From positions 1,364,001 to 1,428,000 of the forward strand of contig AP024889.1 in NCBI GenBank assembly GCA_024347015.1: a stretch of 64,000 nucleotides of DNA, read 5' to 3'. Of this stretch, positions 47,069-55,214 are shown in pieces; positions within the stretch are counted from its first letter, which is position 1, and every line of letters begins with the position of its first letter. The stretch is from Vibrio pectenicida. GTDB taxonomy: Bacteria > Pseudomonadota > Gammaproteobacteria > Enterobacterales > Vibrionaceae. The notes under the pieces were generated by a model, which saw only the letters and a list, made by a program, of their open reading frames with translations, had not been told where the DNA came from and made no database searches. Position numbers and translations under genes: made by a program.

Positions 47069-47802
47069 TTGTATCGCACAATGAGTTGGTTTCTACCGTG
47101 GAGAAGGCTTTTCTAGGAGCACGACGTGTATGTGGAGAAGCTGATGTTATAGCAGCGATGGTAGCGGATTTACAGATGTTTGGCCTAGATGGAATTCGCC
47201 ATTTTAACAATGCGAACCAACGCAATAGTTGGGGGACGGATCGTGCTGTGACCGTTACTAACCATGATGAATGCTGTCTTAACGTTAATCTTCATTCGAG
47301 TAGTGTTGCTTGCCACTTTCCTACCGTGCTTGATTTTGCTATTGATAAAATGGCTGTCAATAAGTCTATTTCTATTACTCTTCAACGGTGTCACAACCCT
47401 TGGTTCATTCATGGTGAGTTACTTAAATTGGCTGAGAAGGGAAAAGCTTGTCGAGCTGTTTGGACTGATTATTCAGAACCCAAGCAAGTCACTTATATTT
47501 TAAATTTGGGTAAAATAGCACCAGAAATATGGTATTCACATAGCTCTAATCTCTCTACAAACCTCGGTGGTACTGTTGAAATCGAGTTGTCTACGAATGA
47601 TTTTGATATACCAAGGTATACGCCAGAGTATACACGCCATATAAGTTCAGATAAGTTGCTTTTTACTAAAGAGATTGCTTGGCGAGATGGAGTTTTTGTG
47701 GAAGATGCGGAATGGGAACAACTCAAGCGACAAGCGACCTTGTACTTAGTTGAGAAAAGTGAACATTCGGCAAGGGGAGCTGGCGAGAGTGTTGTGAGCT
47801 GA
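47065..47802 (+). CDS. DUF3726-type protein
   Basis: A 245-residue protein whose N-terminus (SHNELVSTVEKAFLGARRVCGEADVIAAMVADLQMFGLDGIRHF) matches the DUF3726 pattern and resembles the helical start of Ldh_2-type malate/lactate dehydrogenases, but no NAD-binding remainder is evident. Function unknown. Starts inside the stop of the 569-residue gene (4-base overlap) and is the last gene of the cluster before a strong terminator. Assignment is by eye. Confidence 0.62.
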   Translation: MIVSHNELVSTVEKAFLGARRVCGEADVIAAMVADLQMFGLDGIRHFNNANQRNSWGTDRAVTVTNHDECCLNVNLHSSSVACHFPTVLDFAIDKMAVNKSISITLQRCHNPWFIHGELLKLAEKGKACRAVWTDYSEPKQVTYILNLGKIAPEIWYSHSSNLSTNLGGTVEIELSTNDFDIPRYTPEYTRHISSDKLLFTKEIAWRDGVFVEDAEWEQLKRQATLYLVEKSEHSARGAGESVVS

Positions 47803-47871
47803 TCAAATTGATATGTAGAAAGTAAATTGGGTAACTATTTACCTTTAGCAAACTCAGGCTGTTACCGAGTT

Positions 47872-47900
47872 AAAACCAAGGTTTTTACCTTGGTTTTTAT
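47872..47900. terminator. Bidirectional terminator between catabolic cluster and effector island
   Basis: AAAACCAAGG at 47872-47881 pairs with CCTTGGTTTT at 47888-47897 around a TTTTTA loop, with T-rich flanks on both strands. It ends the DUF3726-type gene and also serves the minus-strand gene whose stop is at 47904. Confidence 0.85.
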
Positions 47901-47903
47901 CTT

Positions 47904-49139
47904 CTAGACAGATGTGGTTTGATACTGAGGTGATGATTGAACCGCATACTCATGACCATCGAGTAATCCTTTTCCTTTTTTAAGCTCATTAAGTCTCGCA
48001 TTAACTACGCCATCTGAGCTGGAAAAGTCTATCTTATAGCTGCCTATATATTCTTGGACATATTTTGTTGATAGCGATTTTAGTTTATCAATATAAACGA
48101 CGGATTTATCAAATTCACCCTGTGATATCGCTTCTAGTTTGGGCGTGAGTAGCCGAGCAAATCTATATGGGTGGCCGACAAATCCGCTACCCATCACAAG
48201 TGCTGCGATGATAGGGGTAGTAATAACAGCGCTCTGGAACCATTCGGAAAACATTTTGTGATTATTGATCATGCTGGCGTTAGAAGTACGGTTTAACCAC
48301 TCTTTTTTTGCGCGGCTGAGTGTTTTTTGTAGTAGCGAACGCTGAACAAAAAAATCGACCAGCTTAATAATGCGCTCTAAAACACTGATGACAAAACTGA
48401 CGAGTGTACCTACACCAACGGCAGTAGCACCAGCAATACCTGCTACAGTGAAGGTAAAGTCTTTTATGCCACCTAGAGCGCCTGCAGCAGAGTGGCGAGC
48501 AAGAGCTTTAGAAATAATACTAGGATGACCACTTAGCAGTTCTACACCTCTTCCCTTATAAATTTGGGTGATGAGGTCTTGAGATTTCAATACAGATTTT
48601 TTTACATCTGAATATAGTGCTGAAGCACCTCTTACGTGCCCCCAGCCAGGAACTACATCCGCCAAATTACCAGCGAATTTGCTAATAAGCCAAGACCCCA
48701 TTTCTGCTAGCCATTCTATCCCGTGGAGTAAATCACCATAAATGTGTTGTACTTTATCAAGCAAAGTACGGAAAAATTTTGCGAATAGCTCCTTGATGTT
48801 ATTTTTCATGGCGGTGGTAACTTCAGAGACTTTATTAGCGGCTTTGGATAATTTTTTCGCCGCTTTAGTTCTCTTTAATTTTGCCATTGTTTCAGTATTA
48901 CTAAGCAAGCTATCGGCAGCTTGCTTAAAATCAGAAAGAGGTTCAGTACCTACGACAAACGCACTAAAAAAATGGGCATTGGATATTGTTGCTACTTTGG
49001 TGATTTCAGTGCTGGCTAACATATACATGGCGCCCATGCGAGCATCGGCCATTTCTGCGACCTGAATGCCAGTGGCAGAATTTGAGGTTTTACCAAATAT
49101 TTTATCTTTGATAAACCGCTTTAGTAGATTCATCTTCAT
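47904..49139 (-). CDS. Candidate type III secreted effector or pore-like protein, 411 residues
   Basis: Not recognised as a known family. The start ATG 49139 has GGAGG five bases upstream. The N-terminus is short, polar and lacks a Sec signal. A Lys/Ala-rich helical stretch (KRTKAAKKLSKAANKVSEVTTAMKN is in residues about 98-122) precedes a long amphipathic region; hydrophobic segments occur near residues 235-270 (FTVAGIAGATAVGVGTLVSF) and 318-338 (AVITTPIIAALVMGSGF). The C-terminus is soluble. A CesT-like chaperone gene lies directly upstream on the same strand, the usual chaperone-effector order. No catalytic motif is seen; membrane insertion in a target cell is a guess. Confidence 0.6.
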   Translation of the reverse strand: MKMNLLKRFIKDKIFGKTSNSATGIQVAEMADARMGAMYMLASTEITKVATISNAHFFSAFVVGTEPLSDFKQAADSLLSNTETMAKLKRTKAAKKLSKAANKVSEVTTAMKNNIKELFAKFFRTLLDKVQHIYGDLLHGIEWLAEMGSWLISKFAGNLADVVPGWGHVRGASALYSDVKKSVLKSQDLITQIYKGRGVELLSGHPSIISKALARHSAAGALGGIKDFTFTVAGIAGATAVGVGTLVSFVISVLERIIKLVDFFVQRSLLQKTLSRAKKEWLNRTSNASMINNHKMFSEWFQSAVITTPIIAALVMGSGFVGHPYRFARLLTPKLEAISQGEFDKSVVYIDKLKSLSTKYVQEYIGSYKIDFSSSDGVVNARLNELKKGKGLLDGHEYAVQSSPQYQTTSV

Positions 49140-49263
49140 GTCAGCCTCCAGCACAAAGTACAGTAACATTATTATGCAGATTCAGTTTGTGTATTTATCA
49201 GTAGTTTAGGTTTATATTGATTAATTTAACAGCTTGATAGCGATTTGGTTTAGCTGAGACAAC

Positions 49264-49728
49264 TCAGAATCTAGAAAATGGTCGTATTTGAGGTTTCAGC
49301 AATGGGCTATCAGTACGCTTAGAGGGTATTTCGTCAGGATAATGGGCTAACTTTTTATTCCAGTTCTCAGCTTCTTTAACTAGGGACTCTAGCGTTATAA
49401 CGATGAATTCTTTTCGGATATCCGTAGTTTTAATGGACTGATAAACAGTGATGTTTTTTGCACCTTCTAGTACACCTATTCCGATGCCATCGCGAAAGGG
49501 CTCCATTGCCTTTGAAGCAAAGTCAGAGAAAAATTCTGAGTGTATGGTGTTTGGCACTTCATTGTGAGTGGTAACCGAAAGTTTAAGTACTCGATTATCA
49601 TGATCTAGGTATGCGACAAGAAGAAGCGGATCACTTTCTTGACTTTGCAGTATGCAGCTAAATTTTCCTGTAGAATCAAACTTGGCATCAATACCTAACT
49701 CTTCAAAAGTCTCTACTAATACATTCAT
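49264..49728 (-). CDS. CesT/Tir-type type III secretion chaperone
   Basis: A small acidic 154-residue protein with the layout of class I type III chaperones: an N-terminal helix (NVLVETFEELGI), a strand block (GKFSCILQ, DPLLLVAYLD, LKLSVTTH), a middle FFSDFASKAMEPFRDGIGIGVLEGAKNITVYQSI and a C-terminal helix ending SLVKEAENWNKKL. These proteins dimerise, hold effectors unfolded and pass them to the secretion ATPase. The gene is 124 bases upstream of, and on the same strand as, the 411-residue protein, its likely client. The basic, proline-containing tail after residue 135 is unusual. Confidence 0.72.
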   Translation of the reverse strand: MNVLVETFEELGIDAKFDSTGKFSCILQSQESDPLLLVAYLDHDNRVLKLSVTTHNEVPNTIHSEFFSDFASKAMEPFRDGIGIGVLEGAKNITVYQSIKTTDIRKEFIVITLESLVKEAENWNKKLAHYPDEIPSKRTDSPLLKPQIRPFSRF

Positions 49729-49903
49729 TATTATACCCTTATATATTATATTGTTTTATATAAAAACAATGATGTACTCTTTGACAATCATTCATTATCA
49801 CCGAGGTCGAACATATAGATAAACAATATCTATATCTGATAGGACTAGTGCTTTAGCTATTAGCACTAATCGTTAGGTAGTTTAGAGAGCTTTAAAGATA
49901 TCT

Positions 49904-50818
49904 TTAAAGCATAAACTCTGCGTATTTCTCTTGTATATCGCTAAGATTCGGTTTGGTCTTAGCCATTGCTTCTACGAACTCTGGTATATCCGTATCAGGT
50001 TCGAGCTGAAGTCTATGAGCCAGTTGAATAGCGGTATAAGCGGTGTAACGCCCGCAGTTCTTTCCATCTGTCAAACCTTGGAAGTAAGTACTAAGCGCAG
50101 TGATATTAGTGCCCTTGTAATCAGTCAAGTAGAAAAGGTTTCTTTTTGGGTCAATGATGTAAGTATTTTCACCTTGAACCACTCCTAATACAGCATGCCC
50201 TGTAGGTCTACTCGGTCTTTCTGTCAATCCAATGGGTATGAGTAGTGTGTTATGGGGTGAATTAGCAACTTTAATCTCATTAATGGTGTTATCGAGGTCA
50301 TTGAGAGTCGATTGCTGGCAGTCTATGATGCCTATCTTACTCTCTTGATAAAACGTTTCGCCCAATTCACCTTTGATTGCCAGAGAAATATTGGTTGGTG
50401 AGAGCATTTCGGTTTTATTCATTTCTTTACGAGCTATGGCATCTTGATTCATCAACGAGAGATCCTCATCATCAATCTCAAGATCTTCAAATTCTTCAAT
50501 TGAATTCTGTCTGCTAACAAGAGAATCATTGCCTAAATTATTCTGGCTAAATCCAGCTTGCCTAATCAAATTTTCTAGAGTATTTGCCCGAGTTTCAGTG
50601 GTGCCCCCCCGTGCAAAAAAATCATAGATTGCGGTCAAAGGCCTAAGTAAGTTGCTCATTAACCCAGAATAGTTTCGGTTTACTCCTATTTCTCCATTTT
50701 CCAAGGTTGTTGCCGTATATGAACGTCCATTTAGTAGGATTGTTGTTGGTGAGTTGTTCTTCAACTCATTGCTATGTTCTGTGATGCGTCCAATAGAACT
50801 TAATGAGATTGAGTTCAT
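49904..50818 (-). CDS. Putative CE-clan cysteine protease-like effector (paralogue A)
   Basis: A 304-residue protein. Residues 1-40 are Ser/Thr/Asn-rich, like type III secretion signals; the middle is acidic and low in complexity (EEFEDLEIDDEDL); the C-terminal 115 residues form a conserved domain with His208 (TGHAVLGVV), Asp223 (YIIDPK), Gln247 (YFQGLT) and Cys255 (DGKNCGRYT). That order and spacing recall the His-Asp-Gln-Cys site of CE-clan enzymes (Ulp1, SseL, YopJ). The same domain is repeated in the next gene upstream. AGGA ribosome site. Protease, deubiquitinase or acetyltransferase activity are all open. Confidence 0.65.
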   Translation of the reverse strand: MNSISLSSIGRITEHSNELKNNSPTTILLNGRSYTATTLENGEIGVNRNYSGLMSNLLRPLTAIYDFFARGGTTETRANTLENLIRQAGFSQNNLGNDSLVSRQNSIEEFEDLEIDDEDLSLMNQDAIARKEMNKTEMLSPTNISLAIKGELGETFYQESKIGIIDCQQSTLNDLDNTINEIKVANSPHNTLLIPIGLTERPSRPTGHAVLGVVQGENTYIIDPKRNLFYLTDYKGTNITALSTYFQGLTDGKNCGRYTAYTAIQLAHRLQLEPDTDIPEFVEAMAKTKPNLSDIQEKYAEFML

Positions 50819-50920
50819 AATTATTCCTACTTACATTAAATTGTTGGGTAAAGAATCGTCGCGTTATTGAGGGAAGATAAAATGCTCAGAGACTGATTCA
50901 GAATTCGGCTTTAGAGCAGA

Positions 50921-51490
50921 TCACCACATGTATTTCGCATACTCGCGCTGAATCTTCATGAGATTAGGCCTTTGCATGGTTTCTACTAGCTGATTTAGAT
51001 CTGAGTTCGGGTTATGGTCAAGCGCTTGTCCAAGTTGTATGGCGGTATTTACGGCATACCTACCGCAGTTGGTTCTATCAGAAATGTCTTGAAATCCAGT
51101 GCTCAACGCTTTGATTTTTGCACTATAATCGAAGTTATGTAATGGGTTCAACTTTGAATCTAAAACATACATATGTCCATTTTGGATAATACCGAGGACG
51201 ATGTGGTCACATGTTCTGAAATGCCCTCTTTCTTTAAGTCCTAGTGGAATCAATGCGGGTATATTGGGATCTTGAGTATCTCTTATTGTTTCAAGTTTAT
51301 GGCTTAGAGTATGTAAAGGTAACCAAAAACCGCTTAATATAGCCAGTCTATGATTGAATAGCTTTTGTCTTATAATGTTATTCACATCATCCATGGCCAT
51401 CACGCGTGTTCTTTTTGAGTCTTCGTGGGTTTCGATAAAATCTGAAGTATCAGAAAAACATTTATTAGATCTTTTTAACACTGATTCCAT
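50921..51490 (-). CDS. Putative CE-clan cysteine protease-like effector (paralogue B)
   Basis: A 189-residue protein whose residues 77-189 align end to end with the C-terminal domain of the 304-residue neighbour, roughly 40-50% identical by eye. The candidate catalytic residues are all kept: His96 (CDHIVLGII), Asp111 (VLDSK), Gln134 (GFQDIS) and Cys142 (RTNCGRYA). The N-terminal 75 residues are different, polar and Ser/Thr/Lys-rich. Same strand as paralogue A, 102 bases apart, so a tandem duplication with separate N-termini. Ribosome site is weak. No chaperone gene is directly attached. Confidence 0.62.
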   Translation of the reverse strand: MESVLKRSNKCFSDTSDFIETHEDSKRTRVMAMDDVNNIIRQKLFNHRLAILSGFWLPLHTLSHKLETIRDTQDPNIPALIPLGLKERGHFRTCDHIVLGIIQNGHMYVLDSKLNPLHNFDYSAKIKALSTGFQDISDRTNCGRYAVNTAIQLGQALDHNPNSDLNQLVETMQRPNLMKIQREYAKYMW

Positions 51491-52101
51491 AGATATGGCC
51501 TGATTAATTTTTGAACAGTTGGGCAGACTATCATCTTTTTATTGTTAATTGTATCATTAACTGGTCGTACCAGATTGAGTGGGGGTACTCTGTGAGAATA
51601 AGCGGGTTAGAACCTCGCTGTGGTTTACTAGCCTATAATCCAATATAAATAAGCCTTTTCAGTTTTGAGACTGTATCCTCGCATTCGCATATGTAGTCGA
51701 ATGTCTTCTAAAAATTTGCTTGCCATCTCTTGCCTCCCATCCCTGCTTTTAGACAGTTTATTGAATTTAAGTATAAAAATGGCTTGTTTTGTCGATAAGG
51801 GTAGTTATAAGTCATTGTTAAGTAAGTGGATTATCGTTATTTTATCTTTAGATAGCATGCACTATTGAAAAGTGATAACGCGTCTGCTCGTTTTTATGTG
51901 ATGCCAGAATGTGAAATATGATGTATATACTGGTTTTTTAGTGGCTTATGTTAGATTAGATGAAAGTGTACATGCCGGAAAACGAGTCGGCCGATTATTC
52001 ACAATGTTAGTTGCCTTATCAATATAACATGTTCAATTTACTGTACAAGTAGAATGGTGAATACTATACTTGTTCCATTAAACGTACATGTGGAGGTTCT
52101 T
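51491..52101. other. Intergenic region with an integrase remnant
   Basis: About 610 bases containing the integron-integrase fragment described separately (51628-51726) and the yefM promoter. TGTACA, the core of YefM operators, occurs at 52042-52047, and GTACAT at 52084-52089, about 60 and 15 bases before yefM. I see no complete attC site or transposase. Confidence 0.5.
51628..51726 (-). pseudogene. N-terminal fragment of an integron-type tyrosine integrase
   Basis: Reading the minus strand from ATG 51726 (GGGAGG upstream) gives 32 residues containing FLEDIRLHMRMRGYSLKTEK and AYLYWI before a stop at 51628. This is the SAM-like core-binding start of IntI-family integrases (F-L-x-x-I-R-x-x-M-R-x-R-x-Y-S-x-x-T-E-x-A-Y-x-x-W-I). 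A complete protein would be about 320 residues, so only the first tenth remains and the catalytic domain is gone. It marks past recombinase activity next to the effector genes and toxin-antitoxin pair. Confidence 0.72.
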
Positions 52102-52356
52102 ATGAGAATCGTATCTTTTACTGAAGCTAGAAATAGTCTGAAAGCTATTTTGGACGGTGTAGTTAATGACGCTGATACAACCGTCATTACTCGCCGTGAC
52201 TCTGAAGATGCTGTGGTTATGTCTTTAGACTATTACAATAGCCTTATGGAGACAGTTCACTTACTACGCTCTCCTCAAAATGCTGAGCACTTAAACCGTT
52301 CAATAGCACAGTATCGCGCTGGTAAAACAACAGCACGAGAGTTGATTGATGAGTAG
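52102..52356 (+). CDS. yefM: Antitoxin YefM (Phd/YefM family)
   Basis: 84-residue antitoxin that binds DNA through its N-terminus and neutralises YoeB through its C-terminus. MRIVSFTEARNSLKAILDGV and TVITRRDSEDAVVMSLDYYNSL are the family signature. ATG 52102 has GAGG six bases upstream; the frame to 52054 is unconserved. Ends overlapping the toxin start by eight bases. TGTACA-like words upstream suggest autoregulation by the complex, as for E. coli yefM. Confidence 0.93.
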   Translation: MRIVSFTEARNSLKAILDGVVNDADTTVITRRDSEDAVVMSLDYYNSLMETVHLLRSPQNAEHLNRSIAQYRAGKTTARELIDE

Positions 52357-52615
52357 TCAACGTTTACTGGCGTGGACTGATGACGCTTGGGATGATTACA
52401 TGTATTGGCAAACTCAAGACAAGAAAACACTCAGGCGCATAAACAAACTCATTAATGATGTTAAGCGTTCTCCTTTTGAGGGCATTGGTAAACCTGAACC
52501 GTTAAAAGAGAACTTATCTGGTTTTTGGTCTCGTCGTATTGACGATACTAATAGACTCTTTTACGCAGTCGATGATCAAGCGATAACGATAATTTCGTGT
52601 CGTTACCACTACTAA
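52349..52615 (+). CDS. yoeB: Toxin YoeB (RelE-like mRNA interferase)
   Basis: Ribosome-dependent endoribonuclease. 88 residues from ATG 52349, which overlaps the antitoxin stop. The family core is present: LLAWTDDAWDDYMYWQ, SPFEGIGKPEPLK with the catalytic Glu, WSRRIDDTNRLFY with the catalytic Arg, and the C-terminal CRYHY with His and Tyr. Full-length and apparently intact. Pairs with yefM as a type II system; such modules are frequent in integron cassettes and islands of Vibrio. Confidence 0.94.
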   Translation: MSSQRLLAWTDDAWDDYMYWQTQDKKTLRRINKLINDVKRSPFEGIGKPEPLKENLSGFWSRRIDDTNRLFYAVDDQAITIISCRYHY

Positions 52616-52828
52616 AATCAGGTTCAGCGAACTGGCATCTAACACGAGACTATGGCGTCAATAGTTAATTTTTGGCGTTTAATATTGGACATACACCAGT
52701 AAAGAAAAAGATAAATTATCCACGTCATTTTGAGGTTTTCTTTGATGTATCACTGATTTTGCGTAAATGACTTTTGTCCAGAAGCGTGCCAGAAAGGTGA
52801 GTGCATGGCACCCACCTAATCAAAATTA

Positions 52829-54310
52829 TCAGAGATAACGATTTCTCAAATGGTTTTGGAAATGTGCCGCATTGAGTGTTTCACCTGTCGCTTGTTTGAC
52901 CAACTCATCTGTGGTCAACAAGCTTCCCTTGCTCCAAATGTTATCTGATAGCCAGTTAAAGATAGGAGTGAGATCACCCGATCGAATAGCAGCATCCACA
53001 TCGACACTGTTTTGCATTGATGCCATAAACTGAGCGGCATACATAGCACCTAAAGTGTAGGAAGGGAAGTAACCAAATGCTCCGTCGGTCCAGTGGATAT
53101 CTTGCATGCACCCATTGCGGTAGTTGCCTTCGGTTGAAAGGCCAAGATAGATTTGCATTTTATCATTCCACAATTCTGGTACATCGGTATGCTTAATCTT
53201 TCCGTTGATCAAATCACGCTCAATTTCATAGCGAAGTATCACATGAGCAGGGTAGGTGAGTTCATCGGCGTCTACGCGGATAAAATCTTTTTTCACGCGA
53301 GTGTATAACTTATGAAAGTTTTGTTGTGAGAAAAGCTCAGGATTATGCCCATCAAAATGTTTTGCGGCATAATCCGCTAAATGAGCGATGAAACTATTAC
53401 TTCGGCCTATTTGCATTTCAAAAAATAGTGACTGTGATTCATGAATACCCATAGAACGAGCTTGGCCGGAAGGAAGGCCAGATAATGATTTGGGCAATCC
53501 TTGCTCGTAGCGGGCATGGCCTGTTTCATGAATAATCCCCATTAATGACTGAGCGAATTCATTCTCATCATAGCGAGTTGTGATGCGAACATCTGAAGGA
53601 ATACCACCACAAAAAGGGTGCATGCTTTCGTCTAAACGCCCGTGGTTGAAGTCAAATTGAAGCATCTTCATGACTTCTAAACCTAACGCTTTTTGTTTCG
53701 CCGATGAAAACTTTCCCTCAGGAATTAGGTATTGATCACTTGACTGTTGTTCGATCACTTGGTTGATAAGATCGGGTAGCCAACTTTTTACATCGGAAAA
53801 AAGCTTATCAAGAGATGCAGAATTGGTGCCCGGCTCATAAATATCCAACATGGCGTCATAAGGTGTTGTGCCATTTGCCTCTGCTCTGATCTGTGCTTCT
53901 TCTTGAGAAAATTGAACGACTTCAGCCCAATTTTTTTCAAAGCCAGCCCAGTCATTGTCTTTTCGCTGGGTACGCCATGCATGTTCGCACTTTGAGCCGG
54001 CTAAAGACTTGGCTTGGACTAAGGTCTCTGGTAATACGTTGGCTTGTTGCCATTGGCGCTTTAGCTCTTGTAATGTTGCTTTATCTGATGATTCAAGAGG
54101 TTCATTTTCCGCTTGATTAAACCAATCTTCTAGTTGTGGCAGAGTGTGCAGATTATGGATGTGGACAGATAATTCAGCCATGGCCTTGGAACGAGCCTGG
54201 TTTCCACCACTTGGCATAACTGCCGCTTGGTCCCAGCCGCAGATAGCTGCAAGGTGATTGAAATGAGAGATCTTATGGGAGTGTTGCTTTAGTTTTTCGA
54301 ATGCGCTCAT
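52829..54310 (-). CDS. M32 family metallocarboxypeptidase
   Basis: Zinc carboxypeptidase of the Thermus/Pyrococcus CP type, cytosolic, probably in peptide turnover. 493 residues with zinc motif HETGH at 261-265 (third ligand Glu downstream), GGIPSDVRITTRYDEN just before, and the IHESQSLFFE segment after. Family length is about 500. Stand-alone; an imperfect hairpin at 52795-52817 after its stop may terminate it. Confidence 0.93.
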   Translation of the reverse strand: MSAFEKLKQHSHKISHFNHLAAICGWDQAAVMPSGGNQARSKAMAELSVHIHNLHTLPQLEDWFNQAENEPLESSDKATLQELKRQWQQANVLPETLVQAKSLAGSKCEHAWRTQRKDNDWAGFEKNWAEVVQFSQEEAQIRAEANGTTPYDAMLDIYEPGTNSASLDKLFSDVKSWLPDLINQVIEQQSSDQYLIPEGKFSSAKQKALGLEVMKMLQFDFNHGRLDESMHPFCGGIPSDVRITTRYDENEFAQSLMGIIHETGHARYEQGLPKSLSGLPSGQARSMGIHESQSLFFEMQIGRSNSFIAHLADYAAKHFDGHNPELFSQQNFHKLYTRVKKDFIRVDADELTYPAHVILRYEIERDLINGKIKHTDVPELWNDKMQIYLGLSTEGNYRNGCMQDIHWTDGAFGYFPSYTLGAMYAAQFMASMQNSVDVDAAIRSGDLTPIFNWLSDNIWSKGSLLTTDELVKQATGETLNAAHFQNHLRNRYL

Positions 54311-54537
54311 TAGAGTTCTTCCTTGACTATTTATAAGGTTAAAAGTGTATCAATCTCAATCGCTGAGACCAAGTGCCCACGAGTTAATAATGCGATTAAA
54401 TATCTTTTATATCTCACGTTTTGGAATCATATTCATTAACTCAAAATAAATATTAGTGTTTTCCAACAATACAATTTGATGTTAAAAAGAGTTGTGAAAA
54501 GTGAGAGTACCGTAGAAATCTTTGTTTAGGAGTCAGG

Positions 54538-55164
54538 ATGATCGCCAATGCAGAAGCCTTTTTAATTGCCATTACCATTTTGACCTTAACGCCTGGTCTA
54601 GATACGGCATTAGTGATACGAAACGCTTCACGAGGAGGGGCTAAAGATGGGATAGCTGCCAGTCTTGGCATCTGTTTTGGTCTATTTGTGCATGCGACCT
54701 TGTCTGCTGTGGGAATCTCCGCAATTTTAGCACAATCAGCAGAGGTGTTTAGCATGGTCAAAATGATAGGTGCTGTTTACCTCATTTGGCTAGGAGTAAG
54801 CACAATCAAAGATATATACAAGGGCAAGTCTGATGCCATCGGTTGGTCAAGAGTTCAACACAAAAGCAACATAAAACGCTCGGTAAGAGAAGGCTTTTTG
54901 TCGAATGTGCTTAACCCTAAAACGGCCGTATTCTACTTGGCTTTTTTACCCCAGTTCATAAACCCCGAGGGTTCTGTAATCGGCCAAACAATGGCGATGG
55001 CAAGTATTCATTTTGTAATTGCCATGGTTTGGCAAAGTGGTTTAGCTGTGTCGCTAAGTTGTGCTAAAAACATTATCAGTAATGCCAACTTCTTGCGTAG
55101 GATGGAGGCAACAACAGGTGCGGTTTTGGTGGGGTTAGGTATTAAGTTAATGAGCGAAGACTGA
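54538..55164 (+). CDS. LysE/RhtB family exporter
   Basis: 208-residue inner-membrane exporter of amino acids or homoserine lactone-like compounds, with about six helices. The opening LIAITILTLTPGLDTALVIRNASRGGAKDGIAASLGICFGL carries the conserved P-G-x-x hinge and the GGAKDG-type loop of RhtB proteins. AGGAG-like site (TTTAGGAGTC) before ATG. Divergent from the M32 gene. Substrate cannot be predicted. Confidence 0.9.
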   Translation: MIANAEAFLIAITILTLTPGLDTALVIRNASRGGAKDGIAASLGICFGLFVHATLSAVGISAILAQSAEVFSMVKMIGAVYLIWLGVSTIKDIYKGKSDAIGWSRVQHKSNIKRSVREGFLSNVLNPKTAVFYLAFLPQFINPEGSVIGQTMAMASIHFVIAMVWQSGLAVSLSCAKNIISNANFLRRMEATTGAVLVGLGIKLMSED

Positions 55165-55214
55165 ATCAAGTATGACTTAGCGATTCACCTAAGGCACTTC
55201 AAACGTTTTTAGTG

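Noticed and set aside
51727..51790. LexA box upstream of the integrase fragment
   Set aside because: The minus strand has CTG-N8-CAG; LexA needs CTG-N10-CAG.
52616..52760. Possible attC recombination site after yoeB
   Set aside because: An ATCTAAC word fits the RYYYAAC half-site, but no matching GTTRRRY partner or inner stems are found at a suitable distance, so a cassette boundary is not supported.
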